The notes under the pieces are model-generated. The model worked only from the letters and a program-made list of their open reading frames with translations. It made no database searches and was not told the DNA's origin. Positions 7,566 to 13,088 of a stretch of 30,520 nt of DNA are shown here, one piece after another. Source of the DNA: a virus; IMG/VR virus record IMGVR_UViG_3300033182_000064, positions 1 to 30,520 of that record. The stretch is one strand, 5' to 3'. The stretch's first letter is position 1; the number at the start of each line of letters is the position of its first letter. The translations under genes were made by a program, and so were the position numbers.

Positions 7566-7754
7566 CTATCGTTTGGGGTTGGTGAACTTAAGCAAGTTGG
7601 GATCAGTGATAAGCTGATACGCCCCTTTGCTATACGGAATCGCTACTGTGTGGCGCACAGAGCGGGCTTGAGACTCTCCACAGGTAAGGCATGTCCTATA
7701 ACCCAATGCCCACCGCTGCGGATGCACTTCAGTCTTGCAGCACTGACAATGCAC
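7566..7754 (-). CDS. Small zinc-ribbon protein, GTG start
   Basis: A 62-residue protein with two cysteine knuckles, C3-x-x-... in HCQCC (Cys3, Cys5, Cys6) and CLTCG (Cys22, Cys25), typical of a short zinc ribbon. It begins with GTG at 7754 inside the end of the preceding gene (26-base overlap), and GGAG stands eight bases upstream. It stops with TAG eight bases before the next start. Its role is probably DNA or protein binding, but no specific family is recognised. Confidence 0.7.
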   Translation of the reverse strand: MHCQCCKTEVHPQRWALGYRTCLTCGESQARSVRHTVAIPYSKGAYQLITDPNLLKFTNPKR

Positions 7755-7923
7755 AGTAATCTCCGAACTTTACAGCCGGTCTTGCTTGAAACCGCTGCGT
7801 GTCGTACTCGTTGTCTATAAACTGCACCACTGGTGGGTGAAACATACACTGACCATCGCCATACCCATCGTCCATAGGGTTGGCAAACCTCTTGAAAAAC
7901 TTACACTCTATACACTTTGTCAT
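7729..7923 (-). CDS. Small cysteine-containing phage protein
   Basis: A 64-residue protein beginning MTKCIECKFF, with further cysteines at C26 (GQCMFHPP) and C57 (GDYCALS). The CxxC-start, spaced CxxHP and terminal C arrangement is common among short phage proteins thought to bind a metal ion. The ATG overlaps the TGA of the upstream gene by ATGA. No function is assigned. Confidence 0.75.
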   Translation of the reverse strand: MTKCIECKFFKRFANPMDDGYGDGQCMFHPPVVQFIDNEYDTQRFQARPAVKFGDYCALSVLQD

Positions 7924-8258
7924 ACCACATCTCCTGTAAGGCGGGCTTTCGCCAGCTTGTAATAACCTCTCTCAGCCAGTAGCCGCATCGCTCCTGTACT
8001 TAACTTTACAGTTGGCTCTAGGAATGTCGGTCTAGCCTGACTCTGATGCTTGCTAGTGGTGCGGCTGTACTTGTCAGTGTTCTCATACCACTGACCACTG
8101 GTATAGATAAACATTGGGAAGTGCGTACCAAAACTGTACACGACATAACGATCACCTCCCTTAGAGGATCTAATCCAGTTGGCGAATAGATTGCTGCCCT
8201 GAAAGGGCTTGCACTGCTGAACATAGCCACGGCAATTACTGTTAGCTACACGTTTCAT
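7920..8258 (-). CDS. Hypothetical 112-residue phage protein (YSFGTHFPMFIY type)
   Basis: The core reads RYVVYSFGTHFPMFIY, then WYENTDKYSRTTSKHQSQARP, a pattern I associate with a family of small phage proteins of unknown function found near replication genes. I chose the ATG at 8258. The bases around it (TATGGAG, about nine bases, ATGAA) match the leaders of the two genes upstream at 8529 and 8969. An ATG at 8273, also behind a GGAG, would add five residues. Longer versions would run through the inverted repeat at 8281-8303 and are unlikely. It overlaps the next gene by ATGA. Confidence 0.75.
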   Translation of the reverse strand: MKRVANSNCRGYVQQCKPFQGSNLFANWIRSSKGGDRYVVYSFGTHFPMFIYTSGQWYENTDKYSRTTSKHQSQARPTFLEPTVKLSTGAMRLLAERGYYKLAKARLTGDVV

Positions 8259-8280
8259 ACTCCAATGCTCCATATGTATA

Positions 8281-8303
8281 ACTCCAATACTCCGTATTGG
8301 AGT
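8281..8303. repeat. Perfect 10-bp inverted repeat, operator- or hairpin-like
   Basis: ACTCCAATAC and GTATTGGAGT are exact reverse complements separated by TCC. The element lies between the terminator of the 62-residue gene and the start of the 112-residue gene, and on the minus strand it ends in a GGAG motif. It could be a repressor site or a hairpin that controls access to the ribosome binding site. Confidence 0.6.
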
Positions 8304-8332
8304 AAAAATAAAAGGGCAGCTAATGCTGCCCT
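8304..8332 (-). terminator. Rho-independent terminator after the 62-residue gene
   Basis: On the minus strand AGGGCAGC-ATTA-GCTGCCCT forms a perfect 8-bp stem with a four-base loop, followed at once by TTTTATTTTT. It begins eight bases after the stop codon of the gene at 8341-8529. Confidence 0.85.
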
Positions 8333-8340
8333 GCTGAGGG

Positions 8341-8529
8341 TTAGATACCAATAGTTGTAAAGAACCAGTCATTCGCTTTACGTACCGCAGCCTGTTTAGA
8401 GTTGTAATAACTCTCGGCTACTAGCTTGCCAGCCCTTGAAAGCTGGACACGATACTGTGATTTACCACGGACTTTACGTACTGTAACCTCAGGGATTACA
8501 GCGGTTGAGAGAGATGGTTTAGTGTTCAT
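8341..8529 (-). CDS. Hypothetical 62-residue basic phage protein
   Basis: A small basic protein with the central pattern VRKVRGKSQYRVQLSRAGKL followed by a helix SKQAAVRKANDWF. Short beta strands followed by one helix recall integrase arm-type or AP2-like DNA-binding domains, but the match is only in general shape. GGAG lies nine bases before the ATG in a leader shared with neighbouring genes. Terminators stand on both sides, so it forms a one-gene unit. Confidence 0.75.
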   Translation of the reverse strand: MNTKPSLSTAVIPEVTVRKVRGKSQYRVQLSRAGKLVAESYYNSKQAAVRKANDWFFTTIGI

Positions 8530-8552
8530 ACTTCAATACTCCATATAAAACA

Positions 8553-8583
8553 AATAAAAAAGGCGGCTACTAATGTAGCCGCC
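8553..8583 (-). terminator. Rho-independent terminator after the 123-residue gene
   Basis: On the minus strand GGCGGCTAC-ATTA-GTAGCCGCC makes a perfect 9-bp stem followed by TTTTTTATT. It uses the same ATTA loop as the terminator at 8304-8332 and lies 15 bases after the stop of the gene at 8598-8969. Confidence 0.9.
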
Positions 8584-8597
8584 ATAGGGTTGCAGTG

Positions 8598-8969
8598 TTA
8601 CAGCAATACAGACTTGGTTACAGTCTTCTTTACATGGTCAACTGGAGAAGCGATTGTCATACGTGGCTTGCCCCACTTACCAACACCGATATATGGTGTC
8701 ATACCGGCCTTAACAGCATCCTTTACCTTAGACACTGGCAGTACCTTAGTAGCCTTAGCTAACTTCTCATTTACATCAGGAATAAAGAAGTCCCAGCGAT
8801 TAAAGCCAGCTACTTCAGCAGGGTTGTCAGCAACGTACACTAAAGCTGCATCTAAAATAGCATCAGCATCGTCGGCTGTATACTTACCACTACCATCCTT
8901 GTTAAGTTTAAACTGAATCAGTTTAGTCTTAGCGTTAACTTCTACGTCAAAGTTGCCTTCATACTTCAT
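8598..8969 (-). CDS. Early protein of 123 residues, possible paralogue of the 10092-10454 product
   Basis: A soluble, Lys/Ala/Val-rich protein. Its N-terminal third (EGNFDVEV, then KDGSGKYTADDAD, then an Ala-rich helix) and its C-terminal tail (TKSVLL) can be aligned with the 120-residue protein encoded about 1.1 kb upstream. I know of no named family. The ATG has GGAG seven bases upstream within the TATGGAGTAT leader, and a strong terminator follows. It is the first gene left of the repeat-rich intergenic region, as expected for an early product. Confidence 0.85.
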   Translation of the reverse strand: MKYEGNFDVEVNAKTKLIQFKLNKDGSGKYTADDADAILDAALVYVADNPAEVAGFNRWDFFIPDVNEKLAKATKVLPVSKVKDAVKAGMTPYIGVGKWGKPRMTIASPVDHVKKTVTKSVLL

Positions 8970-9020
8970 AACTATACTCCATAAGAGGATTAAAAATAAA
9001 TTTACATAGCCAAACGGGTT

Positions 9021-9074
9021 CCCCGAAGGCTTCGTCCAGCCTGCCGGCGGCCTGCCGCCGAGTCAAGTTCGGGG
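9021..9074. repeat. GC-rich nested inverted repeat
   Basis: CCCCGAA (9021-9027) pairs with TTCGGGG (9068-9074), and inside it CGGCGG (9045-9050) pairs with CCGCCG (9055-9060). The element stands out from AT-rich surroundings in the leader region of the leftward gene at 8598-8969. It could be a structured 5' leader, a small RNA or an attenuator; no T-run follows on the minus strand. Confidence 0.5.
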
Positions 9075-9084
9075 CAGTTTTAAG

Positions 9085-9106
9085 TTTACAAAGTGCTATT
9101 TGTAAA
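9085..9106. repeat. 8-bp inverted repeat TTTACAAA/TTTGTAAA, operator-like
   Basis: Exact arms at 9085-9092 and 9099-9106 with six bases between them give a centre-to-centre spacing of 14 bp, a form typical of dimeric repressor sites. It lies at the gene-proximal edge of the iteron region, upstream of the leftward gene at 8969. Confidence 0.5.
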
Positions 9107-9217
9107 GTACTACCAGAGCAACTATCTAACTGTACATGTACACTATCTAAAAAGTTTGAGGATTTAGATAGGAAAATAGATAGTTGAAAGCGTTTAAGAT
9201 CAATGGGTTGCGGGCAA

Positions 9218-9360
9218 CTATCTAAAGTATCTAGTTTTTTTGGAATAATGTGGCGCTACAATGTTAGGAGTGTAACTGTACGTATAGTTATCCATAGTCA
9301 AAACGATTGCAGACAAAGGGTATGCGTTATTTTACTATATATTTTAGATACTTTAGATAG
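9218..9360. repeat. Inverted pair of identical 16-bp double iterons
   Basis: CTATCTAAAGTATCTA at 9218-9233 returns exactly, in reverse complement, at 9345-9360. Each copy is itself two TATCTA half-sites nine bases apart. A third double site with the same nine-base step, but a different three-base spacer, is at 9467-9481. Confidence 0.85.
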
Positions 9361-9617
9361 TATATATGTATAGTAATAGAATAAATACTTGTGGATCAAT
9401 GGCTTAGCCCACTCTTTACGTACAGTTTAGGTATCTAAAAAGCGGTTAACTTTACGAAATCCCAACTAGATAGTATAGATAGTTGTTTATAATCAATGAC
9501 TTAGCATAACTTTACATAGATAGGGCGTGTTATAGCACAACTTTACAGGAATCGCTATGTAAACCACGCTTTATTGCGTGCGATAACCCCCCGATGTATG
9601 GGAGTTTTTAATAGGTA

Positions 9618-9651
9618 AATAAAAAAGAGCAGCCCGGCCGAAGCCGGGTGC
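9618..9651 (-). terminator. Rho-independent terminator after the 63-residue gene
   Basis: On the minus strand CCCGGC-TTCG-GCCGGG forms a UUCG-capped stem (9633-9648), followed after CTGCTC by a TTTTTTATT run. It begins just past the stop of the gene at 9660-9851 and closes the right side of the iteron region. Confidence 0.8.
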
Positions 9652-9659
9652 CCTGTGGT

Positions 9660-9851
9660 TTAGATGTTCTCCCTCACTGAGAAGTAGAAGGAAGTGTTCC
9701 ACCGCTCGTCTCGGTTCAGCTTCGCCGCTGCTAGGTGAGCCAGCATCCGGTCGTTGTTGCCGAGATCGTGCCAGTAGGCGCGAACATGACCGAAGTGGTC
9801 GTTGACTTGTATCGAGAAACGATACGGCAGGAATCCAAGAGGATAGTCCAT
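9660..9851 (-). CDS. Hypothetical 63-residue phage protein
   Basis: A small aromatic-rich protein starting MDYPLGFLPYRFSIQVND, with a helix around LAHLAAAKLNRDE and the C-terminal strand TSFYFSVREN. GGAG stands seven bases before the ATG, and a terminator follows the stop directly. No family is recognised. Hairpins on both sides make it an isolated unit of the early transcript. Confidence 0.75.
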   Translation of the reverse strand: MDYPLGFLPYRFSIQVNDHFGHVRAYWHDLGNNDRMLAHLAAAKLNRDERWNTSFYFSVRENI

Positions 9852-9868
9852 GATAATCTCCGGTAAAT

Positions 9869-9890
9869 CCCGCTCCCTTGCGGGAGCGGG
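9869..9890 (-). other. Intercistronic 9-bp hairpin with GCAA loop
   Basis: On the minus strand CCCGCTCCC-GCAA-GGGAGCGGG is a perfect stem with a GNRA loop. It begins eight bases after the stop of the 47-residue gene. Only ATTT follows, so it is a weak terminator at most; an RNA stability or processing element fits equally well. Confidence 0.7.
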
Positions 9891-9897
9891 GTTGAGG

Positions 9898-10041
9898 TCA
9901 GTCGTCTAAATCGAGATCTTCAAAATCAATAATCAAATCTCGAAACTCATCAAAAGATATTGTTCCCACATAATATTGAAGAAACAATTCTTTTACCTTT
10001 TCGCGTTCCCGTAGGATCGCTTGCATTTCTGCAGTAGTCAT
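9898..10041 (-). CDS. 47-residue acidic microprotein
   Basis: A short frame of 48 codons, preceded by AAGGA about eight bases before the ATG and followed by a hairpin. The protein is one probable helix (TAEMQAILREREKVKELF), a short linker and then a highly acidic tail ending in DFEDLDLDD. Both flanking genes are separated from it by hairpins of the same design, which supports it as a real cistron. Acidic phage microproteins often imitate DNA or inhibit host enzymes; here that is only a possibility. Confidence 0.7.
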   Translation of the reverse strand: MTTAEMQAILREREKVKELFLQYYVGTISFDEFRDLIIDFEDLDLDD

Positions 10042-10060
10042 GCTGACTTCCTTGGTAGAT

Positions 10061-10084
10061 CCCAGCCCGCTTGCGCGGGCTGGG
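10061..10084 (-). other. Intercistronic 10-bp hairpin with GCAA loop
   Basis: CCCAGCCCGC-GCAA-GCGGGCTGGG on the minus strand, a perfect 10-bp stem, follows the stop of the gene at 10092-10454 by eight bases. Design and position match the hairpin at 9869-9890. No T-run follows. Confidence 0.7.
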
Positions 10085-10091
10085 GTTGAGG

Positions 10092-10454
10092 TTAGAGCAG
10101 CACGCTGCTCGACTTGGTGGCCTTGGCCTTGGTTTCAGTGAAACCGAAACGGATCACCGGAACACGGAACGTGATGCCCGTGCGGGTGCGGCGGCGAACC
10201 GCGACGAGCTGGATCTCGGTGGCCGAGACCATGAACGCCTGCAGTTGCTTAGCCGAGTAGGACTTCGCCGGACGCTTGTGATCCGGCTTGTCCACCCAGA
10301 CTGAGTATGTGCTGAGCGCAAGCCCAGCATCCACCGCAGCACTACACAGCTCAACTACGTTGTCGCTGTTCCACTTGCCCGACGCGTCAGCCTTGAGCGT
10401 CGGAACCCCATTGGTGCCAGCCTTGACTGACACCGAACCCTCAAAAATTGCCAT
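10092..10454 (-). CDS. Early protein of 120 residues, possible paralogue of the 8598-8969 product
   Basis: The protein starts MAIFEGSVSVKAG, continues through KADASGKWNSDNVVELCSAA and ends KATKSSSVLL. These three places align with EGNFDVEV, KDGSGKYTADDAD and TKSVLL of the 123-residue early protein downstream. The middle is basic (RRRTRTG near residue 90). GGAG lies nine bases before the ATG. Codon use is GC-richer than in the putative paralogue. Function is unknown; small basic early proteins of this size may bind nucleic acid. Confidence 0.85.
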   Translation of the reverse strand: MAIFEGSVSVKAGTNGVPTLKADASGKWNSDNVVELCSAAVDAGLALSTYSVWVDKPDHKRPAKSYSAKQLQAFMVSATEIQLVAVRRRTRTGITFRVPVIRFGFTETKAKATKSSSVLL

Positions 10455-10483
10455 AGTGCAATCTCCAGTGAAGTTAAAGAACG

Positions 10484-10497
10484 AACCCTTGCGGGTT
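10484..10497 (-). other. 5-bp hairpin with GCAA loop
   Basis: AACCC-GCAA-GGGTT on the minus strand repeats the loop of the two hairpins at 9869 and 10061 and overlaps the stop codon of a possible 40-residue gene. It is short and probably weak. Confidence 0.45.
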
Positions 10498-10618
10498 ACT
10501 GGCTGCTCTCAACCAGTGATTCCAGACTGCTACCATCCTGTCCGATTGTAAAGTTTACCGGTGTATCAGGGCATTCGACTGCCTTACCGATAGCAACGCG
10601 ACGCACTCGCGCACGCAT
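10496..10618 (-). CDS. Possible 40-residue microprotein
   Basis: A 41-codon frame begins MRARVRRVAIGKAVE and ends SLESLVESSQ, with its stop in a GCAA-loop hairpin as for two neighbouring genes. The basic start and acidic end look protein-like. Against it, no ribosome binding site precedes the ATG and no family is recognised. It may be an untranslated leader instead. Confidence 0.35.
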   Translation of the reverse strand: MRARVRRVAIGKAVECPDTPVNFTIGQDGSSLESLVESSQ

Positions 10619-10718
10619 GAAGAGAGGGGCACATGGACACGAGCAACGACCCCCCGCCCTATATAAGTAAACCGCTTAAAGCAAGACCCCAAAAATAGAA
10701 CGTGTAAAGTTAGCACAC

Positions 10719-10750
10719 CTTTCCAATTAAGGCCGCGCAGCTTTCCAATT
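10719..10750. repeat. 10-bp direct repeat with 22-bp period upstream of the late promoter
   Basis: CTTTCCAATT occurs at 10719-10728 and again at 10741-10750. The 22-bp step is about two helical turns, so both copies face the same side of the DNA, just upstream of the -35 at 10760. This is the usual arrangement of an activator or repressor binding site. Confidence 0.6.
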
Positions 10751-10759
10751 CATAACCAG

Positions 10760-10789
10760 TTGACACCTCCGTAAGCTACGGTCTACATT
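10760..10789 (+). promoter_or_regulatory. Sigma70-like promoter for the terminase genes
   Basis: A perfect TTGACA (10760-10765), 18-bp spacer and TACATT (10784-10789, four of six). The expected start, about seven bases on, coincides with the ATG at 10796. CCGTA-AGC-TACGG in the spacer is a small inverted repeat that could be an operator. Confidence 0.55.
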
Positions 10790-10795
10790 GCTGGT

Positions 10796-11284
10796 ATGGA
10801 TACCTTACCGCTCAAACATACCAAGTGGTCAGACCGCCTAGCGTTTGACGTAGCACTGCTGCTCGAAGGCAGTGGTGAGACACTGGATGAAGTGAAAGCC
10901 CGCCACCACATCAGCGCATCTGACCTGATTGTGTTCAACAAAGACCCGATCTTTCTGAAGAAAGTGGAGTCATACCGCGAGGAGATCCGTGATAAGGGCA
11001 TGACGTTCCGCCTCAAAGCTAGGGCACAGGCAGAAGAACTCCTCACAACAAGTTGGACATTGATCCATAGCCCAGACGTTTCACCTGCAGTGAAGGCGGA
11101 TCTCATCAAGAGCACCGTAAAATGGGGTGGCCTTGAGCCTAAGAACGAGGCGCAGGTCGAGGGTGCGGGCGGTGGTGTGACGATCTCGATTAACTTCAGC
11201 GGGCAGCAGCACACTGCAACCGTGGTCGATGCAGAAGAATACGAAGAAGTTGAGGACGTAGAAGTTGCAGCCCTTACTGGATAA
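10796..11284 (+). CDS. terS: Terminase small subunit (putative)
   Basis: A 162-residue protein placed just before the large terminase. The N-terminal part (about 10-60) holds a helix-turn-helix-like stretch (ALLLEGSGETLDEVKARHHI, then SASDLIVFNKDP), which in small terminases recognises packaging-site DNA. The middle (60-115) is helical with Arg/Lys, suitable for ring assembly. The C-terminus is Gly-rich then acidic (EEYEEVEDVEV), like tails that contact the large subunit. There is no ribosome binding site before the ATG and an in-frame stop lies at 10772, so the start is fixed and the message may be leaderless. Its stop lies 20 bases inside the next gene. Assignment rests on position and general pattern. 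Confidence 0.8.
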   Translation: MDTLPLKHTKWSDRLAFDVALLLEGSGETLDEVKARHHISASDLIVFNKDPIFLKKVESYREEIRDKGMTFRLKARAQAEELLTTSWTLIHSPDVSPAVKADLIKSTVKWGGLEPKNEAQVEGAGGGVTISINFSGQQHTATVVDAEEYEEVEDVEVAALTG

Positions 11285-11648
11285 CTTTACAGAAGCGTTC
11301 CAAGGGTACAGAGCGGTTCGGTTCCCGACGCTGGCGGAGTATCAGTACTTCGCTAAGGAGCTGACCAAAGAGCAGGTGTCCTTTCGGACACGGATCGTAA
11401 AGCACAAGCGGAAAAAAGCAGAGTACATGATCCTGCTAGTGGAGGACATAGTGGACGTAGATGACTTCGAGGAAGACGATCTTGGGCTTTGCCCAAGCTG
11501 TGACGCCCCGTTGGAAGCACCGTTCTGGTGTAAGTTCTGCGGTGACATCGACGTGACGCAGGCTAAAGACGACGATCCTGATGAGCTGGACTTTGACAAC
11601 GACCGCTGTGTGTACGACAGCCTGAATGTAAATGGCGCTGAATATTAA
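11265..11648 (+). CDS. Zinc-ribbon protein between the terminase genes, TTG start
   Basis: A 127-residue protein containing CPSC-x10-CKFC (about residues 76-93), a four-cysteine zinc ribbon, with acidic stretches on both sides (VDVDDFEEDD, KDDDPDELDFDND). An in-frame stop at 11259 leaves TTG at 11265 as the first possible start, overlapping the small terminase by 20 bases. A CTG at 11277 is an alternative. The last 17 bases overlap the large terminase. Position suggests a packaging accessory factor, possibly one that modulates the terminase, but no family is recognised. Confidence 0.75.
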   Translation: MQPLLDNFTEAFQGYRAVRFPTLAEYQYFAKELTKEQVSFRTRIVKHKRKKAEYMILLVEDIVDVDDFEEDDLGLCPSCDAPLEAPFWCKFCGDIDVTQAKDDDPDELDFDNDRCVYDSLNVNGAEY

Positions 11649-13020
11649 CTATACACCTCCCCCGACAGGGGAGAAGTTTATGATGGACGACTCCAAGATG
11701 CGCGTCCTCATGGGGCCGGTTGGTTCTGGGAAGTCTGTAACGTCCAGCTTTGAGATAGTGCGGCGGGCGTCCCTGCAGGAGCCGAACGAACAGGGCGTGC
11801 GCAAGACCCGTGCGGCGATTGTGCGTGAGACCGCCCGCCAGTTGCAGGATACCACCATCAAGACCTTTTTGGACTGGTTCCCACCGGGGCCGTGCGGGCA
11901 GTACATGCGCACGACCAAGACGTACTTCCTGAAGATCGGGGACGTGGAGTGTGAAGTGATGTTCCGCGCACTGGACGACGCGGACGACGTGGCTAACCTC
12001 AACTCGCTCGAGCTTACCTTCGCTTGGTTTAACGAGTGTCGTGACATCCACCCGGACATTGTGGACGCCATGTCTAAGCGTATCGGGCGTTTTCCCAGCG
12101 CCAAGGACGGCGGGCCGACGTGGTTTGGGATGTGGGGGGACACCAACCCCCCGACGATGGATACGTGGTGGTACTACCAGATGGAGAAGCTCGATCCCAA
12201 AGATGGGGTCAGCCCTAACGACAATGGGTGGGCGGTGTTTAAGCAGCCGTCGGGTAGGAGTCCGTACGCGGAGAACATTGAGAATTTGCCTGAGGGGTAC
12301 TACGACACGCAGGGGCGGAGTGAGGAGTACATCCGGGTTTACATCGACGGTGAGTACGGGCTGTCCAGCGCGGGCATGCCAATTTACAAATACTTCCGGC
12401 CGGACTACCACATGGCCAAGGAGAAGCTGCGGCCCATCGTCAACGGGGTAAGACCCATCGTTATCGGGATGGACTTGGGCTTGACGCCTGCGGCTGTGGT
12501 GGGGCAGCAAGACCCGCGTGGGCGGGCACTGATACTTGACGAGGCTGTCAGCTTTGACATGGGGGTGCAGAGGTTCATGCGGACGGTGCTCAAGCCGTTG
12601 CTGTACGAGCGGTTTCCCGGTGCGCCTGTGCTGATCGTAGTTGACCCGGCGGGGGTGCAGAGAGCGCAGACCGACGAGCGGAGTGCGGTGGACATCATCA
12701 AGGCGGAGGGGTTCAGGGTGATCCCGGCCAAGACGAACAAAGTGTCGGCGCGTATTAACGCGGTGGACGAGTACCTCATGCGGCAGGTGGACGGCGATCC
12801 GGGGTTTATTGTTGACCCACGGTGTACGCAGCTTAAGGCGGCCATGATGGGTGGGTATAGGTACAAGCCCAGAGGGGACGGTGAGATTGAGAAAAACAAG
12901 CACTCACACGTGGCGGAGGCGTTGCAGTACTTGATGTTGCACATCGGCAATGCGGGGGAAGGGCAGTTTTTGGCGCAGCGGCGTGAGGTTAAGATCTTGT
13001 CAGCCGCAGGGTGGACGTGA
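11632..13020 (+). CDS. terL: Terminase large subunit
   Basis: This is the packaging motor: an ATPase that drives DNA into the prohead and a nuclease that cuts it. Walker A is GPVGSGKS (28-35). The Walker B region is LTFAWFNE (128-135), with catalytic E135 and Asn where many proteins have Asp, as in related phage terminases. The RNase H-like nuclease shows IGMDLG (D281), VVDPAG (D338) and a final helix HSHVAEALQY in which Glu429 takes the place of the usual Asp. Length (462 residues) suits the family. The gene is GC-rich with much GGG for glycine, unlike its neighbours. It ends 69 bases before a strong terminator. Confidence 0.95.
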   Translation: MALNINYTPPPTGEKFMMDDSKMRVLMGPVGSGKSVTSSFEIVRRASLQEPNEQGVRKTRAAIVRETARQLQDTTIKTFLDWFPPGPCGQYMRTTKTYFLKIGDVECEVMFRALDDADDVANLNSLELTFAWFNECRDIHPDIVDAMSKRIGRFPSAKDGGPTWFGMWGDTNPPTMDTWWYYQMEKLDPKDGVSPNDNGWAVFKQPSGRSPYAENIENLPEGYYDTQGRSEEYIRVYIDGEYGLSSAGMPIYKYFRPDYHMAKEKLRPIVNGVRPIVIGMDLGLTPAAVVGQQDPRGRALILDEAVSFDMGVQRFMRTVLKPLLYERFPGAPVLIVVDPAGVQRAQTDERSAVDIIKAEGFRVIPAKTNKVSARINAVDEYLMRQVDGDPGFIVDPRCTQLKAAMMGGYRYKPRGDGEIEKNKHSHVAEALQYLMLHIGNAGEGQFLAQRREVKILSAAGWT

Positions 13021-13088
13021 TACATTTATGAAGCTGGAATGCTTCGGCTCTAGTCACCTCCAGCCTTCCCTCCTCGTCCGAGGGTTTT

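Larger units (their letters stand above)
8970..9659. promoter_or_regulatory. Gene-free AT-rich region with iterons: candidate replication origin or master operator
   Basis: About 690 bases without a credible gene. It contains twelve TATCTA/TAGATA hexamers (starts at 9123, 9144, 9165, 9177, 9219, 9228, 9345, 9354, 9432, 9467, 9476, 9517). Three ATCAATG-type repeats lie at 9198, 9394 and 9491, and three AACTTTAC repeats at 9448, 9508 and 9539. A palindrome TGTACATGTACA sits at 9131-9142. Two sequences each differ by one base from the DnaA box (9288-9296 and 9390-9398). The stretch 9330-9388 is almost pure A+T and could open easily. This is the usual make-up of an iteron origin, but binding sites for a phage repressor would look similar. 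Confidence 0.6.
10455..10795. promoter_or_regulatory. Divergent control region between early and late arms
   Basis: The 340 bases between the leftward 120-residue gene and the rightward small terminase hold a possible 40-codon minus-strand gene, a GCAA-loop hairpin, a 10-bp direct repeat, and a rightward sigma70-like promoter. On the minus strand TATATA near 10661-10666 could be part of a leftward promoter, but I find no good -35 at the right distance. Confidence 0.6.

Noticed and set aside
8274-8372. N-terminal extension of the 112-residue protein to 150 residues
   Set aside because: The extension would translate a terminator stem and a perfect inverted repeat, and its start has no ribosome binding site.
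9869-10497. GC-rich repeats considered as a CRISPR-like array
   Set aside because: The three elements share only loop and symmetry, not stem sequence, and they lie between genes instead of regularly spaced spacers.
11563-12903. A 446-codon open frame on the minus strand across the large terminase gene
   Set aside because: It is the shadow of a GC-rich coding sequence. The product is rich in His, Pro and Arg in a non-protein-like way, has no plausible ribosome binding site, and lies opposite a terminase with clear motifs.
13028-13080. Possible tRNA or small RNA between the large terminase and its terminator
   Set aside because: The segment folds into one bulged hairpin, but there is no acceptor stem, anticodon arm or TPsiC-like sequence. 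It is best read as part of the 3' end structure.
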